64,000 nucleotides of DNA. Origin: Burkholderiales bacterium (GTDB taxonomy: Bacteria > Pseudomonadota > Gammaproteobacteria > Burkholderiales > SG8-41). The notes beneath the pieces were generated by a model, which was given only the letters and a program-made list of their open reading frames with translations, had not been told where the DNA came from and made no database searches. This document shows, piece after piece, positions 50,813 through 60,059 of the stretch. The position numbers and the translations under genes are program-made. Numbering within the stretch: position 1 is the first letter of the stretch; each line of letters starts with the position of its first letter. Where the stretch lies: NCBI GenBank assembly GCA_036262035.1, contig DATAJS010000010.1, forward strand, positions 974,915 through 1,038,914, read 5' to 3'.

Positions 50813-52237
50813 ATGGCCCAGAACACACGCATCGAGAAGGACACCATGGGCGACATCGAAGTCGCCGTCGACAAGCTGTGGGGCGCGCAGACCGAGCGCA
50901 GCCTGCACCACTTCCATTTCCCCGGCGAGACCATGCCGCGCGAGGTCGTGCAGGCGCAGATCCTCGTCAAGAAAGCCGCCGCCGCGGTGAACCGCGACCT
51001 CGGCGCGCTCGACGAGAAAAAGGCCGGCGCGATCATCAAGGCGGCCGACGAAGCGCTCGAGGGCAGGCACGACGAGCACTTCCCGCTCGTGGTGTGGCAG
51101 ACCGGCTCGGGCACCCAGACCAACATGAACGTGAACGAAGTGCTGGCGAACCGCGCCTCCGAGATCCTCGGCGGCGAGCGCGGCCAGCAGCGCCTCGTGC
51201 ACGAGAACGACGACGTGAACAAAGGCCAGTCGTCGAACGATACCTTTCCGACCGCGATGCACGTCGGTGCGGTCATCGCGATCGAGCGCACGCTGAAGCC
51301 CGCGGTGAAGAAGCTGCGCGACACGCTCGATAAAAAGGCGAAGGAGTTCATGCACATCGTGAAGATCGGCCGCACGCACCTGCAGGATGCGACGCCGCTC
51401 ACGCTGGGGCAGGAGTTCTCGGGCTACGTCTCGCAGCTCGATCACGGGCTGAAGCACCTCGACGAAGCGCTGCCGCACCTGTGCGAGCTCGCGCTCGGCG
51501 GCACCGCGGTGGGCACCGGGCTGAACGCGCATCCGGAGTTCGCGGTCAAGGTCGCGCAGGAGCTCGCGCGCCTGACCGGCCTGCCGTTCGTGACCGCGCC
51601 GAACAAGTTCGAGGCGCTCGCTTCGGTCGACGGGGTGGTGTACGCCCACGGCGCGGTGAAGACGCTCGCGGCTTCGCTGATGAAGATCGCCAACGACATC
51701 CGCTGGCTGTCGAGCGGCCCGCGCAGCGGCATCGGCGAGCTCAGCATCCCCGAGAACGAGCCGGGCAGCTCGATCATGCCGGGCAAGGTCAACCCGACCC
51801 AGTCCGAGTCGATGACCATGGTGTGCTGCCAGGTCTTCGGCAACGACGTGGCGATCAACGTCGGCGGCTCGATGGGCAACTTCGAGCTCAACGTCTTCCG
51901 GCCGATGATCATCCGCAACTTCCTGCATTCGGCACGGCTGCTCGCCCACGCGTGCGAGAACTTCGACGAGCACTGCGCGGTCGGCATCGAGCCCAACCTG
52001 CCGCGCATCGATCAGCTCATGAAGGAATCGCTCATGCTGGTCACCGCGCTCAACCCGCACATCGGCTACGCCAAAGCGGCTGCGATCGCCAAGAACGCGC
52101 ACAAGAAAGGCCTCACGCTGAAAGAGTCCGCGCTCGAGCTCGGTCACCTCACGTCCGAGCAGTTCGACCAATGGGTGAAGCCGGAGGACATGGTCGGCAT
52201 CAAGGTGACGAAACCCTCCGGAGCGAAGAAGGCGTAA
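50813..52237 (+). CDS. fumC: Fumarate hydratase class II
   Basis: 474 residues of the fumarase/aspartase superfamily. The signature [15 protein letters not shown] with the catalytic Ser loop, [18 protein letters not shown] and [16 protein letters not shown] are present. Iron-independent hydration of fumarate to malate. The ATG at 50813 follows AGGTAAAG; the frame stays open far upstream through maeB but that part is a shadow. Confidence 0.97.
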   Translation: MAQNTRIEKDTMGDIEVAVDKLWGAQTERSLHHFHFPGETMPREVVQAQILVKKAAAAVNRDLGALDEKKAGAIIKAADEALEGRHDEHFPLVVWQTGSGTQTNMNVNEVLANRASEILGGERGQQRLVHENDDVNKGQSSNDTFPTAMHVGAVIAIERTLKPAVKKLRDTLDKKAKEFMHIVKIGRTHLQDATPLTLGQEFSGYVSQLDHGLKHLDEALPHLCELALGGTAVGTGLNAHPEFAVKVAQELARLTGLPFVTAPNKFEALASVDGVVYAHGAVKTLAASLMKIANDIRWLSSGPRSGIGELSIPENEPGSSIMPGKVNPTQSESMTMVCCQVFGNDVAINVGGSMGNFELNVFRPMIIRNFLHSARLLAHACENFDEHCAVGIEPNLPRIDQLMKESLMLVTALNPHIGYAKAAAIAKNAHKKGLTLKESALELGHLTSEQFDQWVKPEDMVGIKVTKPSGAKKA

Positions 52238-52240
52238 GCC

Positions 52241-52951
52241 ATGGCGGCCGCCGCGCGCATCGCGCTCGTGAGCGGCGGCAACCGCGGCATCGGCTACGCG
52301 ATCTGCCGCGCGCTCGCGCAAGCCGGCCTCACGGTCGTGCTCACCGCGCGCGACGCGGCCAAAGGCAAGGCCGCGATCAAGGCCTTGCAGGAAGACGGGC
52401 TCACGGTCGATTTCCAGCGCCTCGACGTGACGAGCTGCCGCAGCATCCGCTCGTGCGTGGCGGCGGTCGCGGACCGCCACGGCCGCATCGACGTGCTCGT
52501 CAACAACGCCGGCGTGCTGCTCGATTCCCGCGGCTCGCGCTTCCTCGACACCGCGCTCGAGACCTATCGCGACACGCTCGAAGCGAACCTGCTCGGCCCG
52601 CTCCAGCTCGCGCAGGCTGTCGTGCCGCTCATGAAGGCGCACCGCTACGGGCGCATCGTCAATCTCTCCAGCGGGCTCGGACAGCTGTCCGAAATGGGCT
52701 CGGGCACCCCGGCCTATCGCATCTCCAAGACCGCGCTCAATGCGCTCACGCGCATCCTCGCGGCCGAGTTCAGGGAGAACAACGTGCTGGTGAACTCGAT
52801 GTGCCCGGGCTGGGTGCGCACCGGCATGGGCGGCGAAAGCGCGCCGCGCACGCCCGAGCAGGCGGCGGACACCGCGCTGTGGCTGGCGACCCTGCCGGAC
52901 GACGGGCCGACGGGCGGGCTGTTCCGCGACCGGAAAGAGGTTGCCTGGTGA
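52241..52951 (+). CDS. SDR family oxidoreductase
   Basis: 236 residues, classical short-chain dehydrogenase: SGGNRGIGYAICRAL (cofactor loop), NNAGVL, and the catalytic Ser, Tyr-x3-Lys (AYRISKTALNALTRIL). Arg after the glycine motif suggests NADP(H). Resembles carbonyl-reductase-like members; substrate unknown. Begins 3 bp after fumC, so likely in the same transcript. Confidence 0.9.
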   Translation: MAAAARIALVSGGNRGIGYAICRALAQAGLTVVLTARDAAKGKAAIKALQEDGLTVDFQRLDVTSCRSIRSCVAAVADRHGRIDVLVNNAGVLLDSRGSRFLDTALETYRDTLEANLLGPLQLAQAVVPLMKAHRYGRIVNLSSGLGQLSEMGSGTPAYRISKTALNALTRILAAEFRENNVLVNSMCPGWVRTGMGGESAPRTPEQAADTALWLATLPDDGPTGGLFRDRKEVAW

Positions 52952-52956
52952 TCGTC

Positions 52957-53048
52957 AAAGGTGATGAGGTAGAGGTGATGAGATAAAGGCCAGTTCCGCC
53001 ACCTTCACTCATCACCTTCACCTCATCACCTTCATCTCATCACCTTTT
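52957..53048. repeat. Heptad TCATCAC/CTTCAYC array upstream of the MOSC gene
   Basis: Left part GTGATGAG (twice, about 52961-52982), right part in heptads TCATCAC, CTTCACC, TCATCAC, CTTCATC, TCATCAC up to 53045. Left and right halves are self-complementary. It occupies nearly the whole gap between the SDR stop and the MOSC start. Confidence 0.8.
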
Positions 53049-53049
53049 C

Positions 53050-53553
53050 ATGAAACCCAACCCCGCCAGCCCGCTCCGGCGCCTGATGGACACCTTCCCG
53101 CACGCGGGACGCCTGGTCTGGATCGGCGTGCGGCCGAAGAAGCGGGAAGCGCCGCTCGGCGTCGCCGAAGTCGAAGCGATCGCGGGCCGCGGTCTGAAGG
53201 GCGATCACCGCGCGCTCGGCCGTGCCGGCAGCGAGCGCCAGGTGACGCTGATCCAGGCCGAGCACCTCGATGCCGTCGCGCATCTGCTCGCGCGAGACGG
53301 GATCGATCCTGCGCTCACCCGCCGCAATCTCGTCGTCGCCGGCATCAACGTGCTCGCGCTCAAGGACCAGGTGTTCACGATCGGCGACGTCGTGATCGAA
53401 GGCATCGGGCCTTGCGAGCCGTGCTCGCGCATGGAAGCGAACCTCGGTGAGGGCGGTTACGACGCGATGCGCGGGCACGGCGGCATCACCGCGCGCATCG
53501 TCACCGGCGGGGTGATCCGTGTGGGCGACGCCGTCCGCTGTCCGCCGGATTAG
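53050..53553 (+). CDS. MOSC domain-containing protein
   Basis: 167 residues. The MOSC fold is indicated by GLKGDHRALGRAGSERQVTLIQAEHL and the conserved Cys in EGIGPCEPCSRMEANLGEGG. MOSC domains bind molybdenum cofactor sulfur in larger enzymes; stand-alone ones of this type are thought to handle sulfur transfer or drug reduction. The N-terminus has RPKKREAPLG. Confidence 0.88.
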   Translation: MKPNPASPLRRLMDTFPHAGRLVWIGVRPKKREAPLGVAEVEAIAGRGLKGDHRALGRAGSERQVTLIQAEHLDAVAHLLARDGIDPALTRRNLVVAGINVLALKDQVFTIGDVVIEGIGPCEPCSRMEANLGEGGYDAMRGHGGITARIVTGGVIRVGDAVRCPPD

Positions 53554-53596
53554 CTTCTTCACCTAGAATCGGGATTCCGTTGTCCTTGGTATCCCG

Positions 53597-54199
53597 ATGC
53601 AAGAGATCGATCTCAACCCCGACGTGCTCGCGGAGCGGCTCGCGCGGCCGGTCCCGCCGCCGGACCCGCGCGACCTGCACATGAGCTTCATTCCCGAAGG
53701 GGCGAGAGCGACCGACGCCGCGGTCCTGGTGCCCATCGTGCGGCGGCCCGACGCGCTGCAGGTGCTGCTCACTCAGCGCACCTCGCACCTCGCCGACCAC
53801 GCCGGCCAGATCAGCTTTCCGGGGGGACGCGTCGAAAAGCAGGACGCGAGCCGGGAGGAGACGGCGCTGCGCGAGACCGAAGAGGAGATCGGGCTGTCCC
53901 GCGAGCGCATCGGTATCCTCGGGCGGCTGCCGGTCTACGAGATCCCGTCGGGCTTTCGCATCACGCCGGTCGTCGGGTGGGTCGAGCCGCCGTTCGAGCT
54001 CGAGCTCGACGCGTTCGAAGTCGCCTCGGCTTTCGAGGCGCCGCTCGCGCACTTCATCGACCCGGCCCGCTACCAGCGGCGCGAGTATCGCTTCCGCGGG
54101 CGCCACCGCCATTACATGGCGATCCCCTACGAGGGCCGCTACATCTGGGGCGCCACGGCGGGAATGCTGTACAGCCTCGCGCGCATGGTGAGCGGCTGA
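53597..54199 (+). CDS. CoA pyrophosphatase (Nudix, NudL-type)
   Basis: 200 residues. Nudix box GGRVEKQDASREETALRETE followed by EEIGL, preceded by TQRTSHLADHAGQISFPGG, the NudL/YeaB-specific upstream motif. Predicted to cleave CoA to phosphopantetheine and 3',5'-ADP. The C-terminus has IWGATAGML as in the family. A direct/inverted ATCGGGAT/ATCCCGAT pair precedes the ATG. Confidence 0.9.
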   Translation: MQEIDLNPDVLAERLARPVPPPDPRDLHMSFIPEGARATDAAVLVPIVRRPDALQVLLTQRTSHLADHAGQISFPGGRVEKQDASREETALRETEEEIGLSRERIGILGRLPVYEIPSGFRITPVVGWVEPPFELELDAFEVASAFEAPLAHFIDPARYQRREYRFRGRHRHYMAIPYEGRYIWGATAGMLYSLARMVSG

Positions 54200-54251
54200 C
54201 GGCGGGCGTCGGTTGCCACGCGCGCGCCCGGCGCGGTATAAGTGAGCCGTC

Positions 54252-54755
54252 ATGAGCCGAGCCTTCGTCAAGGAAAGCGACGACGATCTCTCCGCGGGCG
54301 AGCTGCCCGAGAGACCGGTGCCTCCGCACGTGAACTACGTCACGCCGAAGGGCCTCGAGCAGCTCCAGGCGCGGCTGCGCGAGCTCGAGGAGCGCCACGA
54401 GGCGGTCAAGCGCGAGGCCGACGAAGGCTCCGAAGCGCGGCAGAAGCTGCGCGAGATCGACCGCGACCTGCGCTATTTCCGCGCGCAGCTCGAGCGTGCG
54501 ACGCTCGTCGATACCGCGAATCAACCTCGCGATCAGGTGGTCTTCGGTTCCATCGTGAAGATCGAGGACGAGGAAGGGGCCGAGCACGAGTTCAACATCG
54601 TCGGCGACGACGAAGCGGACGTCGCGGCCGGCAAGATCAGTTGGGCTTCGCCGCTCGCGCGGGCGATGATCGGCGCGAAGATCGGCGACACGGTGACATG
54701 GCGGCGGCCGGCGGGCGAGGCCGAGGTCTACATCGTCGACATCCGCTACTCGTAA
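54252..54755 (+). CDS. greB: Transcription elongation factor GreB
   Basis: 167 residues: N-terminal coiled coil (about 25-90, YVTPKGLEQLQARLRELEERH) and C-terminal FKBP-like domain (about 95-167, VVFGSIVKIEDEEGAEHEFNIVG). The acidic pair at the coil tip that stimulates RNA cleavage lies in the segment READEGSEARQKL-like. The N-terminal SRAFVKESDDD and basic/neutral patch fit GreB over GreA. Confidence 0.9.
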   Translation: MSRAFVKESDDDLSAGELPERPVPPHVNYVTPKGLEQLQARLRELEERHEAVKREADEGSEARQKLREIDRDLRYFRAQLERATLVDTANQPRDQVVFGSIVKIEDEEGAEHEFNIVGDDEADVAAGKISWASPLARAMIGAKIGDTVTWRRPAGEAEVYIVDIRYS

Positions 54756-54758
54756 GAC

Positions 54759-55679
54759 TTGAAGTTTCTTTCACTCCTTGCGGCGCTGCTCATCGAGCAG
54801 GCGCGGCCGCTGCGTGCGGGCAATCCCGTGCACGCCGCGTTCGAGCGCTATGCGGCGATGCTCGAGGTCAAGCTCAACGCGGGCGGCCATCACCACGGTC
54901 TGGTCGCATGGCTGCTCGCGGTGGGACCGCTCACGCTCGCGACGATACTCATCTACCTCGCGCTGCACACGGTCACGCCGCTGCTCGGATGGGCGTGGAA
55001 CATCGCGGTGCTCTACGTCACGATGGGTTTTCGCCAGTTCAGCCACTACTACACGCAGATCGTGCACGCGCTGCGCGAGCGCGACCTCGACCGGGCACGC
55101 GACTACGTCGCGCGCTGGCGCCGCGAGCCCGCCGGGGAGTTCACCGCGAACGAGGTCGCACGCGTCGGCATCGAGCTCGCGCTGGTTGGATCCCACCGCC
55201 AGGTGTTCGGGCCGATCGCGTGGTTCATCGTGCTCGGCCCCGCGGGGCCGGTCATCTATCGCGCGTCGGCCATACTCGCGGACCTGTGGGGGCGGCGTCG
55301 CGACGCGGAGTTCGGCGACTTCGGGATGTTCGCGCAGAAGGCGTTCTACGTCCTCGACTGGCTGCCGGCGCGCCTCACCGCCGCGAGCTTCGCCGTCGTG
55401 GGCAACTTCGAGGACGCGGTGTTCTGCTGGCGCACCCAGGCGCTGGCGTGGGCGCGCGGCGCGCACGGCATCATCCTCGCGACCGGCGGCGGCGCGCTGG
55501 GCGTCAAGCTCGGCGACACGCTGCACGAGGACGGCAGCGTCCGCTTCAGGCCCGAGCTGGGCCTGGGCGACGAGGCCGACATCGATTACATGCAGAGCGC
55601 GGTGGGTTTGATCTGGCGCGCGCTGGTGCTCTGGATGTTTCTCGTCTTCATCGTCACGGTGGCGCACTCGCTCGGCTGA
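54759..55679 (+). CDS. CobD/CbiB family membrane protein
   Basis: 306 residues with four to five membrane segments. KFLSLLAALLIEQARPL at the N-terminus and the LGPAGPVIYRASAILADLW core place it in the CobD/CbiB-AmpE group common in betaproteobacteria. No cobalamin genes adjoin, so a cobinamide-phosphate synthase role is not implied. Start is TTG at 54759, 3 bp after the greB stop; no ATG fits. Confidence 0.85.
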   Translation: MKFLSLLAALLIEQARPLRAGNPVHAAFERYAAMLEVKLNAGGHHHGLVAWLLAVGPLTLATILIYLALHTVTPLLGWAWNIAVLYVTMGFRQFSHYYTQIVHALRERDLDRARDYVARWRREPAGEFTANEVARVGIELALVGSHRQVFGPIAWFIVLGPAGPVIYRASAILADLWGRRRDAEFGDFGMFAQKAFYVLDWLPARLTAASFAVVGNFEDAVFCWRTQALAWARGAHGIILATGGGALGVKLGDTLHEDGSVRFRPELGLGDEADIDYMQSAVGLIWRALVLWMFLVFIVTVAHSLG

Positions 55680-55700
55680 CAGGAGCACCACGCCTTTGCC

Positions 55701-55752
55701 GTCATCGCGAGGCGGCTCCGATAGGATCGCCGTGGCGATCTCGTGGCGCACG
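55701..55752. repeat. Dispersed repeat, GTCATCGCGAG type, copy 2
   Basis: Starts GTCATCGCGAGG and ends with the 22-nt block around GTGGCGATCTCGTGGCGC, identical to the copy at 7711-7755. It lies 21 bp after the CobD/CbiB-family stop. Confidence 0.75.
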
Positions 55753-55833
55753 GTCTTCAACTTCCGCTGCCCGTGAGCGCCGGTCGATCACCACACCGTG
55801 CGCCGTGCCGCAGCACGTGAGTTAGACGGCGCG

Positions 55834-56160
55834 TTATTTCGAGCGCACCTCGAGTTGGCCAAATAGCTGAACGATGACGTGCTTTAGCTCGAACTGGTTG
55901 CTGCCACGCTCCGTGATACCACCTGTCGAGTTCAGGGATTGGAGTTCCCATCCGTCTTCGACATCGGACCAGTACAGGACCTTGCCTTGATATTCCGCGA
56001 CGACGTAAACGTACTCGCTCGGCGAACCGGTCACCGGGACCTGCCGCGGCGTTATGCGCAGAGGTTCAAATCGCGCGCGCTCGGCGACAGACAATGACTT
56101 CATCTCATCCGCAAGAATGCGCTCAACTTCCTCGCGAGTCCTGGGGCGCCAAGACGTCAT
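55834..56160 (-). CDS. Orphan hypothetical protein, low GC
   Basis: 108 residues, soluble: MTSWRPRTREEVERILADEM, then SEYVYVVAEYQGKVLYWSDV, EDGWELQSLNSTGGI and FELKHVIVQLFGQLEV. I do not recognise the family; a small beta-sheet protein, possibly SMI1/immunity-like, is a guess. The ATG at 56160 is preferred to a TTG at 56193. Base composition (about 53 % GC by eye) is well below its neighbours, and dispersed repeats lie on both sides, which suggests recent acquisition. Confidence 0.6.
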   Translation of the reverse strand: MTSWRPRTREEVERILADEMKSLSVAERARFEPLRITPRQVPVTGSPSEYVYVVAEYQGKVLYWSDVEDGWELQSLNSTGGITERGSNQFELKHVIVQLFGQLEVRSK

Positions 56161-56262
56161 GCCGTCTAGAAATAGAGAGCCTAAAAGACGCAATATAAAT
56201 CGTCTTCGACACTGTATAAACTGTACCTGCGGGGAAATAGTCGCACAGTGTCATCGAGCGCC

Positions 56263-56298
56263 GGTTCGACTTCGCTTCGCGACGCTCAGCACGAACGG
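56263..56298. repeat. Dispersed repeat GGTTCGACTTCGC...GCACGAACGG
   Basis: Begins GGTTCGACTTCGCTTCGC and ends GCTCAGCACGAACGG. It is of the widespread 'CCGTTCG..GAGC..GTCGAACC' intergenic repeat type. It sits between the orphan gene and rsgA, 18 bp beyond the rsgA stop. Confidence 0.65.
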
Positions 56299-56315
56299 GT
56301 TACAGCCGCACTCCG

Positions 56316-57227
56316 TCAGGTGTCCCAGGCTGCACGCTTGCGGCTGAGCTCCTCCGCGAGCCGCGCGTAGGATGCGTAGCGTCCTTCGGCGATCTCGCCC
56401 CGAGCTTTCGCCGCATGTATTGCGCAGTCCGGCTCGGCCAGATGGCGGCAGTCGCGGAAGCGGCAGTCGCCCAGCCACGGCCTGAACTCGACGAAAGCCT
56501 GCGCTGCATCTTCCGGCGTCAGATGATGCAGACCGAATTCCTGCAACCCCGGCGAATCGATGATGTCGCTGCCCGGAGCGAGGTGATAGAGCTCGGCGTG
56601 CGTGGTCGTGTGCTTGCCGGTGTTCAGCGCCACGGAGATCTCGGCGGTGCGCGCCGCGGCTTCGGGAGCGAGCCCGTTGACGATGGTCGACTTGCCCATG
56701 CCCGACTGGCCGACGAGCACGCTCACGTTGCCGCCGAGGTGCTCCCGCAGCGGCGACAGATCGCGCTTGGCGCTGAGCGCCACGACGCGGTAGCCGAGCG
56801 ATTCGTACAGCTTCAGCTTTTCCATCGCTTCGGCCGACTCGGGCAGGTCGACCTTGTTGAGCGCGATCAGCGCCGGGATCCCGCCGTGCTCCGCGCCGAC
56901 GAGGCAGCGGTTGACGAGGTCTTCGCTGTAGGGCGGAGAGGGCGCGACGACCATGACGACCTGAGTCGCGTTGGCGGCGATGAGCTTCTGGCGTCTGGCG
57001 TCGGAGCGATAGAAAAGGGTGCGGCGCTCGCCGATCGCCTCGATCACGCCGCCGTCGCCGGTCGGCGCGATCTCGACACGATCGCCGACCGCGACGTCGC
57101 TTTTCCTGCCGCGGGTGACACAGTCGATTTCACGGCCGCCGTCGAGTTCGACGCGGTAGCGGCGGGCATGAACGGCGACCACGAAACCGGGCTCGCGGGC
57201 GGCGTCGCCGCGCTTCTTCTGCGCCAT
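56316..57227 (-). CDS. rsgA: Small ribosomal subunit biogenesis GTPase RsgA
   Basis: 303 residues. OB-fold N-terminus, then a circularly permuted G domain with G4 NKVDLPES before G1 GQSGMGKST and G3 DSPGLQEFG, and a zinc knuckle CRFRDCRHLAEPDCAI. Matures the 30S subunit. ATG at 57227 preferred over the TTG 3 bp upstream. Confidence 0.95.
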   Translation of the reverse strand: MAQKKRGDAAREPGFVVAVHARRYRVELDGGREIDCVTRGRKSDVAVGDRVEIAPTGDGGVIEAIGERRTLFYRSDARRQKLIAANATQVVMVVAPSPPYSEDLVNRCLVGAEHGGIPALIALNKVDLPESAEAMEKLKLYESLGYRVVALSAKRDLSPLREHLGGNVSVLVGQSGMGKSTIVNGLAPEAAARTAEISVALNTGKHTTTHAELYHLAPGSDIIDSPGLQEFGLHHLTPEDAAQAFVEFRPWLGDCRFRDCRHLAEPDCAIHAAKARGEIAEGRYASYARLAEELSRKRAAWDT

Positions 57228-57246
57228 CAACCCGCGGGTGCGCAGA

Positions 57247-57576
57247 TCATAGCTCGAACAGCTTGTCCAGCTTGGCGGCGCAGATGAAATCGTTCTCGGA
57301 AAGCCCGCCGATCGCGTGCGTGACGTACGAGACGCGACACGTGTTGTAGCCGACGAGCAGGTCGGGGTGATGGTCCTCGCGGTGCGAGATCCACGCGGCG
57401 GCGTTCACGAACGCCATCGTCTGGTGATGGTTCTTGAACGAATAGGTCTTGGCGATCGCGCCGTCGGCGAGCGACCAGCCGTCGAGCTGTTTCAGGAGGT
57501 TATCGACCTCGGAGGGCTTGAGCGGATCGACGCCGCCTTCGCATCCTTTGCACTTGCGATGGGCGAGATCGGTCAC
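57247..57576 (-). CDS. Pterin-4a-carbinolamine dehydratase
   Basis: 109 residues. [21 protein letters not shown] followed by [22 protein letters not shown] are the catalytic His region and C-terminus of the PhhB/DCoH family, which recycles tetrahydropterin cofactors. The N-terminus adds [10 protein letters not shown], a Cys pair seen in many bacterial members. Starts with GTG that overlaps the M48 protease stop (GTGA). No phenylalanine hydroxylase is nearby. Confidence 0.9.
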   Translation of the reverse strand: MTDLAHRKCKGCEGGVDPLKPSEVDNLLKQLDGWSLADGAIAKTYSFKNHHQTMAFVNAAAWISHREDHHPDLLVGYNTCRVSYVTHAIGGLSENDFICAAKLDKLFEL

Positions 57577-58829
57577 GACGCGACGCCCTCGCCCGCGCCT
57601 TGCAGGCGCGAGATGCGCGCGAGCGCCGGCGGGTGAGAATCGTAGAACGCCGAGTGCACCGGGTCGGGCGTGAGGGTGGACGCGTTGTCCTTGTACAGCT
57701 TGACCAGCGCCGAGGCGAGGTCGGTCGCCGAGGCGTTCTGCGCGGCGTAGCGGTCGGCTTCGAACTCGTGCTTGCGCGAATAGCTCGACAGCAGCGGCTG
57801 GAACAGGAACGTGAAGCTCGGCACGACGAGGAAGAACAGGACGAGCGCGACCGCGGTCGAGCTCGCGTCGACGTTGAGGCCTTCGTAGAACCACGCCTGG
57901 TGCATCACGTAGTCGAGGAGCCACAGGAACGCGAGGCTGCCCGCGAAGATCCACACGATGCGCTTGGCGACGTGGCGCAGCCGGAAATGTCCGAGCTCGT
58001 GTGCGAGCACCGCCTCCACCTCCGGCGGCGTGAGCCGTGCGAGCAGGGTGTCGAAGAAGATGATGCGCTTCGAGTTGCCGAAGCCGGTGAAATACGCGTT
58101 GCCGTGGCTGCTGCGGCGGGAGCCGTCCATCACCATGAGGCCCTTCACCCTGAAGCCGCAGCGCGCGAGCAGCTTCTCGACGCGGTCCTTCAAGTCCGGG
58201 TCCTGCATCGGCGAGAAGCGGTTGAACAGCGGCGCGATCCACGTCGGATACACCGCCAGCATGAAGAGGTTGAAGACCACCCACACGCCCCAGGCGTACA
58301 GCCACCAGTACTCGCCCGCGACCTGCATCAGCCACAGCACGCAGGCCGCGAGCGGGATGCCGAAGGCAGCGGCGAGCGCGGTCGTCTTGGCGAAATCGAT
58401 CCAGTAGAGCGCGACGGTCATCTTGTTGAAGCCGAAGCGCTCCTCGATCCTGAAGGTGCGATACAGGCCGAGCGGCAGCTCGACGAGCGTGGTGACGATC
58501 GACACCAGCACGATCAGCACGAGGCCGCGCGCGATCTCGCCTTCGAAGAAGCGCGCCCCGGTCTCGTACATCAGCTGCACCCCGCCGCCGAAGGTGAGCC
58601 ACAGCACGAGCGCGGTATCGACGAGGATGGAGACGAGCGCGAGCCGCGTCTTGTCGGCGGTGTAATCGGCGGCGCGCTGGTGCGCTTGAAGCGTCACGTC
58701 GGCCGAGAACTGCGATGGGACCGCCCCGCGGTGGGCGCGGACGTAGTCGATGTGACGCAAGCCCAGCCACAGACGCAAAGCCGTCGCGGTGAGCAGCACG
58801 ATGAGGAAGGTGATACCGAACGTCGTCAC
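57573..58829 (-). CDS. M48 family metalloprotease (CAAX protease type)
   Basis: 418 residues with an N-terminal peptidase_M48_N region of four to five membrane helices, zinc motif HELGH (277-281), two more helices, and the downstream zinc Glu in [10 protein letters not shown]. This is the Ste24/HtpX-like type. The preceding [24 protein letters not shown] is characteristic. It begins with GTG at 58829; no ATG is available. Divergent from orn with a 54-bp gap. Confidence 0.9.
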   Translation of the reverse strand: MTTFGITFLIVLLTATALRLWLGLRHIDYVRAHRGAVPSQFSADVTLQAHQRAADYTADKTRLALVSILVDTALVLWLTFGGGVQLMYETGARFFEGEIARGLVLIVLVSIVTTLVELPLGLYRTFRIEERFGFNKMTVALYWIDFAKTTALAAAFGIPLAACVLWLMQVAGEYWWLYAWGVWVVFNLFMLAVYPTWIAPLFNRFSPMQDPDLKDRVEKLLARCGFRVKGLMVMDGSRRSSHGNAYFTGFGNSKRIIFFDTLLARLTPPEVEAVLAHELGHFRLRHVAKRIVWIFAGSLAFLWLLDYVMHQAWFYEGLNVDASSTAVALVLFFLVVPSFTFLFQPLLSSYSRKHEFEADRYAAQNASATDLASALVKLYKDNASTLTPDPVHSAFYDSHPPALARISRLQGAGEGVAS

Positions 58830-58883
58830 GTATCGGGCTGTCTGAACTGTGACACAATCAACCGCTTCGAAGCGGAAATCATT

Positions 58884-59432
58884 ATGGCACAAGACGCCGG
58901 CAACCTCATCTGGATCGACATGGAGATGAGCGGTCTCGACCCCGAGCGCGATCGCGTGCTCGAAGTGGCGATCGTCATCACCGACGGCACGCGCGATCTG
59001 AACACGATCGCCGAAGCGCCGGTGCTCGTCATCCATCAGCCCGACGCGGTGCTGGACGGCATGGACGACTGGAACCGCTCCACCCACGGCAAGTCCGGCC
59101 TCACCGAGAAGGTGAGGGCGTCGAGGCTCTCGGAGACCGACGTCGAAGACCAGATGATCGCGTTCCTCGCGCAGTACGTGCCGAAGGGCGTGTCGCCGAT
59201 GTGCGGCAACTCGGTCCACCAGGACCGGCGCTTCATGGCGAAGTACCTGCCGCGGCTCGAAGAGTACTTCCTCTACCGCAACCTGGACGTGAGCACGCTG
59301 AAGGAGCTGTGGCGGCGCTGGAAAGGCGTCGCACCGGGGCTCACCAAGCAGGGCAAGCACGAAGCGCTCGCCGACATCCACGAATCGATCGACGAGCTGC
59401 GCTACTACCGCGACAACTTCCTCAGGCTGTGA
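58884..59432 (+). CDS. orn: Oligoribonuclease
   Basis: 182-residue DEDDh 3'-5' exoribonuclease, full length. [10 protein letters not shown] carries Asp12 and Glu14; [19 protein letters not shown] carries the catalytic His and last Asp; [10 protein letters not shown] lies between. It degrades 2-5-nt RNAs and pGpG from c-di-GMP turnover. Its TGA overlaps a GTG that opens the next frame. Confidence 0.97.
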   Translation: MAQDAGNLIWIDMEMSGLDPERDRVLEVAIVITDGTRDLNTIAEAPVLVIHQPDAVLDGMDDWNRSTHGKSGLTEKVRASRLSETDVEDQMIAFLAQYVPKGVSPMCGNSVHQDRRFMAKYLPRLEEYFLYRNLDVSTLKELWRRWKGVAPGLTKQGKHEALADIHESIDELRYYRDNFLRL

Positions 59433-59971
59433 CAGGGGTCAGACCCCGGCCTTATCGGGGTCTGACCCCGGTTTTCACGCGCGGCGGGACCTTACTTCAT
59501 ACCCTGATCTGGCTCGCGCTCCTCGGCGGCGGCGCGGGGCTGTTCTACGGCTACCTCGAGCACCAGATGAACCCGAACCGCGCTCCGCAGATGACGGGCG
59601 CGGGCGAGATCGTGCTGAAGCGCAATCGCGCGGGACACTTCGTCGCAGGCGGCGCGATCAACGGTCACAAGGTGAATTTCCTCGTCGACACCGGCGCGAC
59701 CCAGATCGCGGTGCCGCGCGAGCTCGCGGACAAGCTCGGGCTCGAGCGCGGTCTGCCGGTGCAGATCCAGACCGCCGCGGGGCCGTCGCAGGGTTACGCG
59801 ACGCGGCTCGCGAGCGTCGAGCTCGCCTCGATGCGACTCTCCGGCGCGAGCGCGATCGTCGCGGATGGGCTCGACCCGGCGCTCGTCCTCCTCGGGATGA
59901 GCTTTTTGCGCCACGTCGAGATCGCGCAGCGCGGGGACGAGCTGATTCTGAAGCCGCTGCAACATCGCTAA
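59429..59971 (+). CDS. TIGR02281-type clan AA aspartic protease, membrane-anchored
   Basis: 180 residues as called. One membrane helix ([19 protein letters not shown]) followed by a retropepsin-like domain with the active site [13 protein letters not shown] and [12 protein letters not shown]. Between the helix and the previous gene there is no ATG or TTG. The only standard in-frame start is GTG at 59429, overlapping the orn stop as GTGA. That places the 35-bp GGGGTC palindrome (59435-59469) inside the coding sequence, encoding about residues 3-14. Starting at the ATG 59567 would remove the helix. Confidence 0.75.
   Translation: MTGVRPRPYRGLTPVFTRGGTLLHTLIWLALLGGGAGLFYGYLEHQMNPNRAPQMTGAGEIVLKRNRAGHFVAGGAINGHKVNFLVDTGATQIAVPRELADKLGLERGLPVQIQTAAGPSQGYATRLASVELASMRLSGASAIVADGLDPALVLLGMSFLRHVEIAQRGDELILKPLQHR
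59435..59469. repeat. 35-bp GGGGTC palindrome, copy 2
   Basis: GGGGTCAGACCCC (59435-59447), 9-nt centre GGCCTTATC, GGGGTCTGACCCC (59457-59469). Same layout and near-identical sequence as 20519-20553; here it begins 2 nt after the orn stop and lies in the likely N-terminal coding part of the next gene. Confidence 0.85.
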
Positions 59972-59982
59972 CGTCAAATTGG

Positions 59983-60002
59983 ATTCCCGCATGCGCGGGA
60001 AT
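59983..60002. repeat. dRS3-like palindrome ATTCCC-N8-GGGAAT
   Basis: ATTCCCGCATGCGCGGGAAT, 11 bp after the aspartic protease stop and followed by GACGA. It has the form of the Neisseria dRS3 repeat and similar repeats in other proteobacteria. Confidence 0.75.
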
Positions 60003-60059
60003 GACGACGCACGACGCGCAGGGTGCGTTGGCCGGCAGGCGTAACGCACCGCAAAAGGC

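Noticed and set aside
53567-53596. ATCGGGAT/ATCCCGAT inverted pair upstream of the CoA pyrophosphatase gene
   Set aside because: Only 8-bp arms, no promoter context; may be chance in GC-rich DNA.
54759-55679. Cobinamide-phosphate synthase (cobD) assignment
   Set aside because: Family similarity is only general, length and context (greB, no cobalamin genes) fit the separate betaproteobacterial CobD/CbiB-AmpE-like group.
55813-55819. GTTAGAC/GTCTAAC next to the orphan gene, resembling an integron attC core site
   Set aside because: Only one core-site match; no partner core or paired arms on the other side of the gene, and no integrase. Most likely chance.
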